Source of the DNA: Elymus sibiricus
Lineage: Eukaryota; Streptophyta; Magnoliopsida; Poales; Poaceae
Assembly: GCA_039707655.1 (NCBI GenBank)
Contig: CM077666.1
Span: 243,194,166-243,258,165, forward strand
Direction of reading: 5' to 3'
DNA length: 64,000 bases
This document shows, piece by piece, positions 35,288 to 46,620 of the stretch; position 1 is the stretch's first letter; each line of letters starts with the position of its first letter. The notes beneath the pieces are model-generated. The model searched no databases. It saw nothing but the letters and a program-made list of their open reading frames with translations, and had not been told where the DNA came from. Position numbers and translations under genes: made by a program.

Positions 35288-38200
35288 TGTCACAGCCCTA
35301 GAATAATGGTTGTAATTAGTTGCATCAGAGCCTCAATGCATCATGTTAAATTCAAATGAATTTCAAATGGGGATGATTAAACCCTAGCACCAAATGAATT
35401 TCAAATAGGTTCAACTTAAAATATTTTTCAATGAACCCAAAATGCCCTTCAGAAAAGTTCATCATTTTTGAAATGGGTGAAAACCTCTGCCAAAAATGGT
35501 TCACATTTTTCTAGGTCATCTTGGATTTTTGAATTAAATCTTAAAGTATTTGGATTTGGTCATTTAAATGCTATAAATATTTTAAATGCTCAAATATTTC
35601 TGAAAACAATTGAGGGCTGTTGGAAATAATTCAAAATGTGCCCACAAATAATTTCAGGAGTTTTGGAAATGATTTAGTTTTTTTACTAAATCAAAACAAA
35701 GAAAGAAAGCAGAAAACAAAATAGAAAAGAGAGAGAGAGAGAAGGAACTTACCTGGGCCAGCACTGTGCAGCCCATCTGGCCCACCGTGTCAGTCACACC
35801 CTACCTCGTGCCAGAAGGACGCGACGGTGTGTGCCCGCGACGCGCCAGCACGCGCACGGCCACCGACGGCCACCTCCTGCCTGCCTGCTTCCTCCCCGAC
35901 GCGCCTGCGAGTACCACGCACTTCCCCCTCGACCCCCTCTACCGCTCGCTTGCCTCCTCCGCTCTCTGGTCTCTCTCCCTTGCAAGAACAGAGCGCCCCC
36001 GTCGCCGTCGTTCGCTGCCACCGCGTCCACCGGCCACCCTTCGCCTCTTCGACGTGTTCATAAGTACCGCCTCATCGCCCTCTTTGTCTCCGCCGAGCTA
36101 CACAAGCCGAGACACACCGCAGTGTCGCCAATGCCGTCTTCTTCAACCTCGGGGGCCGGAGATCACCGCCGCCGTACGTCGCCATCCGTGCTTCCCCGAG
36201 CCCGCCGAGCCGCCCGTTCGAACCGCCGTGAGCTCCTGGTCCTAACCCCTCTCTCCCCGTACCCGTTTTCATCGCGCAACCGTCGCTACCATCGAGCCCG
36301 AGAGCTCTCTGCCGCCGGCCATGTCGCCATCGTGGCTAGAGCAAGCGTGGCTCGCTTCCGAGCACACCACCGTTCTCATAACTCTCCCAGGAGACGAACG
36401 CGACCAACCGCAGCCTCTGCCGTGCACCGTAGCGCCGTCTCCATCATCGCCCAAACTCCGGCCGCCGCCGCGAGCTTGGTTCCGGCGAGCTCGGTCGACC
36501 TCAGTCCTCCTGCTTGCACAGATGGATGCGGCCGAGCACCAGCTTCATGTAGATGCCCTCTGCCGTTGTTTTGGTCACCGGAGGATGAATCCCGAGCATC
36601 GCCGCCGTCTCTGGACGTCGCCGGCGATGAGCCATGGGTCAACTCCGGCGAGTTTGATCTCGGTTGACCAGGTTTGACTCCCCTCTGGGTCACTGACATG
36701 TGGGCCCACGCCCCTAACTAAATTAGGTTTAGGATTAAGTTTAGTGCTAATTAATCTGTTAATTAGATGTGCCACTGACATGCGGGTCCCACTGGTCTGT
36801 TTGACCTGGACCGCCAAGTTGACCTGCTAACGTAATGCTGACGTAATAAATCATTTTCTGGATTTAGATTAATTTAAAATAACTAGGAAATTCTAAAAAA
36901 TGATATAAACTTCAAAAAATCATATAAAATTAACCATAGCTCAGATGAAAAAGATTTATATATGAAAAATGATTAGAAAAATCCAATCTATTCATTGGTA
37001 CTGTTTTCATGCATGACAAAACAAGTTAAACCTGCTGATAAGGTCAAATCAATTAAATGGTATTTGAAATACCATATGTGGAGTTTGAATTTGAATCTTT
37101 GATTCGAACCAGCTCCATCCAATCTGTTGCTAGCTGCATTATCCCAAACCACAACATATTGCCATGTCATGATCATGTATCATATGGTTGCATTGCATTG
37201 ATTGTGTTCCTTCTTGTTTGCCGGTGTTTGTTCCTCCTCGGTAGAAGACGATTTCGACGTTGTGATCGTTGACACCGATGAAGAGCTATACTATCCTCAG
37301 AAGTGCCAGGCAAGCAACCCCCATTGAACATTTTGATACAATCCCACCCTTTCGCCCTTGCTCTCTTTTATTGCATTAGGACAACAACGATTCAACTATT
37401 ACTTGTTGCGGTAGTTGAACCCATTCCTCTGCATGACCTATCTTTTCCACAGTAATTAGTAAAACCCACTAACATGAGTAGGAGTTGTTTGAGCCATGGT
37501 GTGCCTACTCATTCATGCTTGCTTGTTAAGCCTGCTATGCTTAGAGTGGTGTCAGGTCTAATTCATCTGGGATAGATTGGAATGGGGGTGAACATGTCCT
37601 ACTGTTGAGAGCTAAGTGTGTGAACACGATTTGGTAAAGGTAGCGATGAGAGGCCATGTAGGAGTACATGGTGGGTTATCTCATTGAGACCGTCCTCAGG
37701 AACTGAGTTCTGTGTTTGTGATCCAAGACAACTACTACTACACATTGGGCCCTGAAATATGACCCCGCTCGACTTATTAATCGCCTTGATCTCTGTCCAG
37801 GAGTCGCAACTAGTTTCTGGTGTTTGTAGGATATGTGTTGGCGGCCGTGCATCGCGCTGACCTTAGGGGTGGGCTATGATGCGGTAGAGACATCGAGGCA
37901 CGGTGTACCAAGTGACACCCGAATGGTGCTCTTGGGAACCCTGCACTCGTCGTTTGGGGCCATGATAGAAACTTCGGCCGGACTTCCTTTGCGGATACAA
38001 CCTCAAATAGGCGATAAACCTGGACTAGAGTCTTGTGTGGTTAGTCAGGTCGTGGTCTACACCCACGCCGGCTTTCGCTTGAAGTTTGCTGAGTACATTT
38101 CGCGTACAGGCGCTAAGTGGTGGAAACATGTGTGAAGAAGTACACCCCTGCAGGGTTAATGATCTATTCGAATAGCCGCGTCCGCGGATATGGGCTACTT

Positions 38201-38892
38201 GGAAAGCTTACATTGTTCATAGACAAGTTGAAATGGATACTCTAAAATGCGCAAGATAAGCATGAGTGCTATGGATGGCCTTTCCGTAGGGAGAGGGGAG
38301 CGGATCCATAGTGGTGTATTGTTGTGGTGATTATGTGGACTCATGTGCGCTCTCCCACCCCAAAGAAGTTACTGGTAGTCGTAGTTCAAGATAGATACTG
38401 AGTCAAAGCTGGCTTGCTGCAGTTAAACCCCACAACCCCATTGTTGATACTGATTCATATGTAGCTAGTTCTGATGTAAGTCTTGCTGACTACCTTTGTA
38501 CTCACGGTTGCTTAATTTATGTTTTTGCAGAGGAGACTTCAGTCTCGCTAGTGTTTTCTGCGATGAGTTCGACGTTGACTGATTAGTTTGGGAATCCCAG
38601 ACAGAGGTCTGGCTCCTATGGAGGGTCTTGTAGATAGACAGGCTTTCTAGCCTTCTTTCTTTTTAGCTGTCTGTACTCAGACAGGTTTATGCTTCCGTTG
38701 CTTGTATGACTTTGTATGTTGGGTCATGTGACCCCTGTTTGTAATATCATGTTATGTATGGCTCTTCGAAGCCTCTTAAATAAATACTTTGATTCATAGA
38801 GTTATGTTGTGATGCCATGTTGTATCTACACATATCGTGCATATTGTGTGTATTCTTGAAATGCATTGGTATGTGTGGGATTCGACACCTAG
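35288..38892 (+). repeat. 3' LTR of the old gypsy element, first part
   Basis: Starts TGTCACAGCCCTAG after the PPT and runs to 38892, where element 2 interrupts it. Its architecture mirrors the other ~4-kb LTRs: an AT-rich start, a purine tract with CTTACC (about 35700-35760), a GC-rich section (35760-36660), an AT-rich section, then shared phrases such as CACCCCTGCAGGG and GATCTATTCGAATAGCCG near 38145-38180. The long proline/serine/arginine frames of the GC-rich part are probably meaningless. Confidence 0.85.
38888..38892. repeat. Target site duplication, left copy (CCTAG)
   Basis: CCTAG directly precedes TGTGACGCCCC of element 2 and matches 49863-49867 exactly. Confidence 0.9.
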
Positions 38893-39169
38893 TGTGACGC
38901 CCCTGCTCGACCGTGCACTAATCATACACGCAGGTGTGCACGCTCGAGATCAGAGACTCACGGGAAGATATCACAACACAACTCTAAACTCAAATTTAAA
39001 CATAAATCTTCATATTACAAACCAGGGGGTCACGAGGACCCGAGTACATAAGTCATACACACAAATAATATCTGGGTACAGACATAGTTAGTCAAGTTTG
39101 CCTTAAGAAGGCTAGCACAATCAACGACACTGATCGAAAAGGCGAAGCCTCTTGCCTAGGGCCTCTGAA

Positions 39170-39267
39170 CTATTCCTGGTCGGCTGGCTCAACCCAGTAG
39201 TACGTGCCTCCGGGACTCTCCTGGTAGTAAGCTCCCGCGGTGTCGTCTGGCTCCTGGACTCCGTCAT
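39170..39267 (-). other. LTR-embedded exon C (element 2, 3' LTR), 98 nt
   Basis: Follows GCGACCAG and encodes DGVQEPDDTAGAYYQESPGG then TYYWVEPADQE and a stop at 39170-39172. The phase matches exon B at 40781-40870. Confidence 0.5.
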
Positions 39268-40780
39268 CTGGTCGCAAGTATCGGGTATGGGGGAAAAAGA
39301 ATAGCAAAGCAACTGTGAGTACTCATCCAAAGTACTCGCAAGACTGACATCAGATCTATACTAAGTATGCATCGGTATCAAAGGAATGGGGCTATATCTT
39401 TGCACTGAACTGCAGAATGCCAGAATAGAGGGGGAGAAGCCTAGCCTATCGAAGACTAGCATCTTGAAGCAATCTTGCAGCATTAGAAGAGTGCAGATCA
39501 GCATATTATAAAATTAACCAGCATGTTGAAGCAAAGCCCAGAGATCCTTCCTCGACTCCCTGCGAGAAAGCGATCCCGGAGCTTATAATTAATTAACATG
39601 TATCTAGTTCAAGTAGTGGTAGATTGGGATACAACACTGAGCGTCCTGTTACCGTGGACACGGCTATTCGAATAGATAACTTCCCTGCAGGGGTGCACTA
39701 CTGTTACCCAACACGCTCGATTACATCTGGCAAGACACACTTGTTGGGTAATGCCCGGCCTCGGTTAATCGACACGACGCAGTCCTACCTAGGCTCAACA
39801 GAGAGGTCAACACGCCAGTCTAAATCCTAAGTGCGAAGGGGTCTTGGGCCATCGCCCTTTGCACTCCTGCACGTTGCATGGCTGGTCGGGGCCTAGGCGC
39901 GACACTGTATACACAAGTGACGTAACCAGCCCACCCCAACAATCAAGCCGCATCTCTGAGCTGTGACGTCTGAAGAGCTTTCGGCTGATACATACGACGT
40001 AGAGGGTCCCATAACCATTATCCCACGTGGTGGTAGTGCGTATAGGGCCAACGACCCACTCAGATCAAATACCCAAATCCGTTAGGCGTATTTAGTAACT
40101 CGCAGAGACGATCAGACTACCTGTCGCTCCGACTTAGTAACACACGGATCACGATCAGGGTGGTCTCCGCCTGCCCTGTCGTTCCGCCACAATAATCACT
40201 CGCGGGTACCCTCCTGGCAAACCCGACTTCACATTTCCCTGCGGGTACCCCTCCGGGTCGACCCGCCTGTAACAAAGGTCAAAGTAACCGTGTGTCCAAG
40301 TATCGAGAAGGAATCCGAGGAATCACCCTCAATGGATCCCCACTCGAGGAGTTGCACGACGGAAGCTTTATCGGAAGTGATGAAAGAGGAATCACCCTCG
40401 ATAACACACAACCAGATAGCTATTCTACAGAGGCATCATCGGAAGTGAGATAAGAGGTATCATCCTCGGCACTCGATGTCAGCTCTGCGGAGACGAGCAA
40501 CTTAGGGGGTGTGCCGTGATGTGTTGTTCTCATCCCGTTCGATCACATCGATCGTGACACATGTACTAAAGCGGAGCAACTACAGCAAGGAAGAGGGGTC
40601 ACAGATGGTTTACCATCCAACCTATACTAAGCATCTCGGATAACAGGCAGGTATCAATAATAGTTACAAGAACAGGCTATGCATCAGAATAGGATAAAGC
40701 AAAGCAGTAGCAATTTTCTAATGTAAGCAGGACGGAGAAGGAATAGGTGATATATGCATGCGTCAAGGGGGGTTGCTTGC

Positions 40781-40870
40781 CTGGAAGCTCTGCTGAGAGC
40801 GGCTGGTTGTCTGAAGGCTGCTCGTCTGGAGCGTAGTCGTACTCAGCTGCGTCGGCGGCGGTCTCGGCGT
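40781..40870 (-). other. LTR-embedded exon B (element 2, 3' LTR), 90 nt
   Basis: Acceptor CCCGATAG and donor CCAG|GCAAGC. It encodes DAETAADAAEYDYAPDEQ then PSDNQPLSAELP. Confidence 0.5.
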
Positions 40871-42977
40871 CTATCGGGAGAGAAGGAGGGGGAAGAAACA
40901 ATAAATTCATGCCAACAAATGAAATCACTATGCATGACATGCCTAAATGATGTGCAAAGGTGATATAATGCCTATCTAACTGCTGTAGTTAATTTAGGAA
41001 TTTATTCGGATTTATTTTATTAAAGTCATGCACTATTCATTTATCGAAATCGGGCAAAAAGTTCCATGTTCAGTATGTTAGAGGGGTGTGGCAGGTATGT
41101 GGGTGGCATATTCGGATTCTTCATATTTTTCTGATCGTTTTTCATATATAAATTATTTTCATCCGAGTTACGGTTTATTTTATATGATTTTTGAAAGTTT
41201 TAATCATTTTCTGGATTTTCTGGAATTATTTAATTTATTAAAATCCGAATTATCCAGAATAGTGTTAGGTGACATCAGCATGATGTCATGCTGACATCAG
41301 CAGTCAACAGACCGGCTGACCAGTCAAACCTGACCAGTGGGTCCCACTGGTCAGTGACTGTGCTAATTAACAGTGGTTAACTTAACTAAAATAACCTAAT
41401 TAACTTGTGGGACCCATCTGTCAGTGGCTATACTAATTAACAGTTTAATTTAAATTTTAAGTAGTTTAACTTAATTGGGTGGGGCCTGCATGTCAGTGGC
41501 TGGGCCGGCCCAGTCAGCACAGTTGACTGGGTCAACCCAGTCAACTGGACCCACGGGCCCACCAGTCAGCCTCACAGGAGGCAGCCACGTGGGCGCCACG
41601 TCGGCGTCGCCGGAGTGTCGCCGGCGACGACCATTTCCGCGGCGGAGCTCGCCGCATTTCGCCGGAATCTCGCTACGGTGGTCCGTTCGGTGCGTGCTTA
41701 GGCTCGTTCGATCGGGCGTTAAACGCCGCATCCATCTACGGTGGCGGCGCGGCTGGAAACGGCCGAAAACTACGGCGGCGAGCGGCGAGGCGGACGCCAG
41801 AGTTCGGCCAAGTGCGGGATCGGCGCTACAGACTATGGCAAGGCGAGCTAATGGGCGCGTTGGACTCACACGGATGCGCAGAGCACGAAGCCGTGCTCGG
41901 ACGCGCACGGCAGTAACTACATCGACGGCGGCGAGCTCGCGGCGGAGCTGCGTTCGGGCGGCGATGGCAGCGGCGGCTACAGCTACGGGGAGAGGCCGAA
42001 GAGAGGGGGAGAAGACGACGACTTCTCACCGGGCCCTGCAGGTGTGCTTAAGCGGGCTCGGGGAAGCTCGTCGTCGTCGGAATCGTCGCCGGAGTCGCGG
42101 TGGCCGAAGGTTGAAGATGGGCTTATGGGGGTCGTTGCGGCGTCTCCGAGCTCCGACGAGTCGGCGCAGCCGACGTAGACGAGGAAGGGGAGGCCCTACG
42201 ACATGTCGGCGAGTCGTGGGGAGGCCGGTGGCCGCGGGATCGAGCGGTGGCGGCGACGGCGTCTCGGCCGATGTGCGAGACAGAGAGAGGCGAGGCGAGT
42301 GGGGGTGAATGGGGTAGGCTAGGGTTTCGGGGAGGGCGCGAGCAGCTCGGGGATGGTCTTATCCATGACTGGGAGGCGCGGGATGGCCGACAGCGCGGCG
42401 CTCGGCGCTCGGATGCGCGCGCGCGCTGACGCGAGCGAGAGGAGGACGACGACCGCCGTGGTGGGCTGGGCCGGCTACTGTTCCACTTAAGCCCAGTCGC
42501 ACAGTAAGTTCTTCTCCTTTTTCTTTTTCTTTTCTGTTTTCTGTCTTTTCTTCTGTTTTGTAAATTGTTAGACCACTTAATGACTTTTGTAAAATATGTG
42601 ACTTGGTTCAAATATTACAATGCAATATTACCTACCACCAGAAATTGGTTTGAAGATATTAGGATTTCATTTGCAATTTTATTAAATAAAATGGGATTAA
42701 ATATTGTTGTTTGGCTACTGTTTTAGGATGTTAGACCCATCTAGGGGTTTTAGGTGATGTTGTTTTTCTTAACACCATTAGTATGGATTATTTGCTATTT
42801 AATGAACATTTTAGTTTTCAAGTTTGAACAACTTTTATTTTCACTTTAAATTTGAATTTCAATTTGAATTGGAATTTGAAATGAGATATGATGCAAATGA
42901 TGATCAAGCACTGTTAATCATGGTTACTTGGCATTATCAGAAGGTGATCACTGTAGCTATTACATGGGGATGTTACA

Positions 42978-42990
42978 ATTCTCCTCCTCT
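42978..42990 (-). promoter_or_regulatory. Polypurine tract of element 2
   Basis: The minus strand reads AGAGGAGGAGAAT before the 3' LTR, identical to element 1. Confidence 0.85.
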
Positions 42991-43013
42991 AAAAGAAATT
43001 CTCGTCCCGAGAA

Positions 43014-46000
43014 TTAAGAGGTAGGCTGAAAGAAAGCGGGGTATTCTTCACGAAGACGATCGTCGCGTTCCCAAGTGGCTTCATCTTCAGAACTTGATCG
43101 ACTTCTGACGGGTTCGACGCTCAGCTTGATCGAGAATGCGGATCGGATACTCTTGATAAGATAGATCTTCTCGCAATTCAAGCATTTCATGATCCACTGC
43201 TCGGATAGGATCCTTGAAGTAGCGTCGGAGTTGCGAAACGTGGAAGACATCATGCACTTGAGAAAGGTTCGGCGGCAATTCCAATTGATATGCCACTTCT
43301 CCTCGACGGGCGAGAATACGGAATGGGCCAATGTAGCGAGGAGCTAACTTGCCCTTGATCCCAAACCGATGAGTGCCCTTCATCGGAGTGACGCGGAGGT
43401 AAGCTTGCTCGCCAGGTTGATAGACCATTACCTGGTGTTTGCGATCATAATTCCTCTTCTGACGAGACCGAGCAGTTTTCAAATGTTCACGGACAATGCG
43501 GACTTGTTCTTCAGCTTGTTGAATAATGTCCGGTCTGAAGAGTGGCCATTCCCCAGTTTCTGACCAATTCAGAGGGGTTCGGCACTTACGTCCATAGAGA
43601 ACTTCAAAGGGTGCCATCTTCATACTAGCTTGATAGCTATTGTTGTAAGAGAATTCAGCATACGGGAGAGATTCCTCCCATTTCTTACCGAATGAGATGA
43701 CACAAGCTCGAAGCATATCTTCAACACTTGATTGACTCGTTCAACTTGTCCCTGGGACTGGGGGTGGAAAGCGGTGCTGAAGGACAGATGAGTTCCCATA
43801 GCTTCTTGGAAACTGTTCCAAAACCTTGAGGTAAAGAGGCTGCCTCGATCTAAACTGATCTCCAACAGAACACCGTGGAGTGACACGATTCTGGAAACAT
43901 ACAAGTCTGCTAACTGGCTAGCAGTGATTGTCTCCTTGACAAGAAGAAAGTGAGCCACCTTTGAGAATCGGTCAATGACGACAAAGATAGCATCATGACC
44001 CTTCTGAGATCTGGGAAAACCAGTAATGAAATCCATTTCAACTTTGTCCCATTTCCATTCAGGAATATCAAGGGGTTGCAGAGTTCTAGCAGGCCTTTGA
44101 TGTTCTGCTTTGATGCGACGACAAACGTCACACTGAGCAACATAGCGAGCAATGTCTCGCTTCATATCAGGCCACCAGTACCGCTGACAAATGTCTTGGT
44201 ACATGTTGGTGCTACCAGGGTGGATAGACAAAGGTGTGTCATGTGCTTCTTTCATGACATGCGGGGTCAGATCCAGATTGTCCTTTCTAGGAACTACCAA
44301 GCGATTCTTGAAGAACAAGGTGCCATCAGTATCAATTGTGAAGAATGAGGGATTTCCCTTTTTGAGATCGCGCTTAATTTTCTCGACCTCGGAGTCAGCT
44401 TTTTGTATATGTTGGATGAGGTCCTCGAGATCTGGTTCAACAACCAGGGTATTGAGATGACCCTGTGGAACAATGTGAAGGTTCAACTTTCGAATCTCTT
44501 CGTGGAGAAGGGGTTGTGCTTGCTGAACCGTGAGGTTATTGCAATAAGACTTGTGGCTCAAAGCATCGGCCATTACATTAGCCTTGCCAGGGGTATAAGA
44601 GATATCCATGTCATAGTCGGCTATTGTCTCGAGCCATCTTTGCTGACGGAGATTCAAATCTGGTTGAGTATACAGATACTTCAGACTTTGGTGGTCCGTG
44701 TATATCTCGCAACGATTACCAAGAAGGTAATGTCGCCACAGCTTCAAAGCATGAATAACTGCTGCTAACTCGAGATCATGTGTTGGATACTTATCTTCGT
44801 GAGGACGCAACTGACGAGAGCCATAAGCGATCACTTTGCGCTCTTGCATTAGGACACAGCCTAATCCTTGACGGGATACGTCGCAATATATCACAAAGTC
44901 CTTGCGAGTATCTGGGGGTGCTAGCACTAGGGCAGATGTCAACTTATCTTTAAGTGTCTAAAAACTTTCTTGGCACTTTTCTGTCCACTCAAACTTAACG
45001 CCTTTGTGGAGCAGATCAGTCAGTGGCTTAGCAATCTTGGAGAAGTTTTCGACGAAACGACGGCAATAGCTGGCGAGACCGAGAAAACTTCTGACTTGCT
45101 TAACAGTCTGCGGAGGAGTCCAGTCAAGAATAGCCTGAACTCGTTATGGGTTAACAACAATGCCATCTTTGGAAATCACATGACCAAGATAGGTCACCTC
45201 AGATAACCAGAATTCACACTTAGAGTATTTGGCATATAGCTGGTGTTCTCGGAGTTTCTCCAATACAAGCCGAAGATGTTCGACGTGTTCTTCTTCATTC
45301 TTGGAATATATGAGGATATCATCCAAATAAACCACAATGAATTTGTCGAGGTAGTCCATGAAGATATAGTTCATCAATCGAGAGAAAGTTGCTGGAGCAT
45401 TAGTTAATCTGAAGGACATAACGGTGTACTCGTATGATCCATAGCGAGTAACGAAAGCGGTCTTCGGAATATCCTCCTTACGAACTCGGATCTGATGATA
45501 ACCCAACCTTAAGTCGAGTTTAGAGAACACAGAGGATCCAGCAAGTTGATCATAAAGATCGTTGATCCGGGGGAGCGGATATTTGTTCTGGATTGTTGCT
45601 TGGTTAATAGGCCGATAGTCCTGGACCAATCGGTTAGTTCCATCCTTCTTCTTAACAAAGAGAGAAGGTGCTCCCCAAGCAGAAGAACTGGGACGGATGA
45701 AACCCTTTTTAAGTGACTTGTCGATTTCCTCCTTAAGCTCAAGGAGTTCATGCGGCGGCATCTTATAAGGACGCTTCGCAATAGGGGTAGTGCCAGGTTT
45801 CAAGTCGATGACGAACTCGACAGCTCTAACCGGGGGTATTCCTAGAAGTTCTTCCGGAAAAACGTCCGGAAAATCGCAAATGACCGGAACGTTCTCAATT
45901 CCCTCAAGAGGTGAGGCGTTCCAAGCATTCAGAGCATATATCTGAGCTTCGGCATTCCGGGTAATCCGGGCGGTGTAGTTCACTATCTCATCGGAGGGGT

Positions 46001-46620
46001 GAAGAAGTTGAACGACTTTGCTGGCACAATTGATCGAAGCTATGTGAGCTTTCAACCAATCCATTCTCAGAATGAGATCTATGGTGGAAGACTTCAAGAT
46101 AATGGGTGAAACAAGGAATTCAATTCCTTCGATTTCAACATGGACATTGTGAGCCATCATAGAGGTACGACAGTGGCCTCCAGGGGTGCGGACAACCATT
46201 TGTAGGTTCATGTTTTCAAATGCAATGTCATGTGATAATGCAAATGCTTATGACATGAATGAATGCGATGCTCCTGAATCAAATAAAACAGAAGCGGGTA
46301 CTGAGTTAACGAGAAGGGTACCCATCACAGTAGCAGGTTGATCCTGAACTTCTTCGATATCAATGTTGTAAGCATGTCCACGACCATAAGCAGAAGACCC
46401 AGTATTATAGTTGCGGGTCAGATTGTTGCCACGACCATTGCCACGGCCATTATGAGGAAGTGCCAACTGATTCTGATTCTGGCGGCAGTCCTTGGCAAGG
46501 TGACCTGGTTTGCGACACTTGAAACACAGACCATCTTCAGGACGAAGAGGAGCAGCCTGAGTTCTTGGCTGCCTCGGTGGTGGAGGAGGCAGACGGGGTG
46601 CAGCATAGGAAGGCCTTGGC
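43014..46620 (-). pseudogene. Element 2 gag (partial)-pol, broken
   Basis: The reading starts inside gag (RPSYAAPRLPPPPPRQPR), then zinc knuckle CFKCRKPGHLAKDC, protease [10 protein letters not shown], and RT, RNase H and integrase nearly identical in wording to element 1. Stops lie at 46248, 45144 and 44958 (lower codon coordinates). Relative to element 1, one base is missing near 43722 (TTCAACAC against TTCAAGCAC), shifting the frame in integrase. A 26-base deletion near 43095 with GAA microhomology removes the start of the chromodomain and shifts the frame. The end is TAA at 43014-43016. Confidence 0.93.

Larger units (their letters stand above)
38893..42977 (-). repeat. 3' LTR of element 2 (4085 bp, complete)
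   Basis: Plus-strand ends are TGTGACGCCCC and GATGTTACA. In the 120 bases 41461-41580 I count five differences from the matching part of the 5' LTR, mostly transitions. It contains exon B (40781-40870) and exon C (39170-39267). Confidence 0.93.

Noticed and set aside
35831..36667. 278-codon frame in the GC-rich part of the old gypsy LTR
   Set aside because: Pro/Arg/Ser low complexity with comparable open frames overlapping on both strands; GC-richness alone explains the lack of stops.
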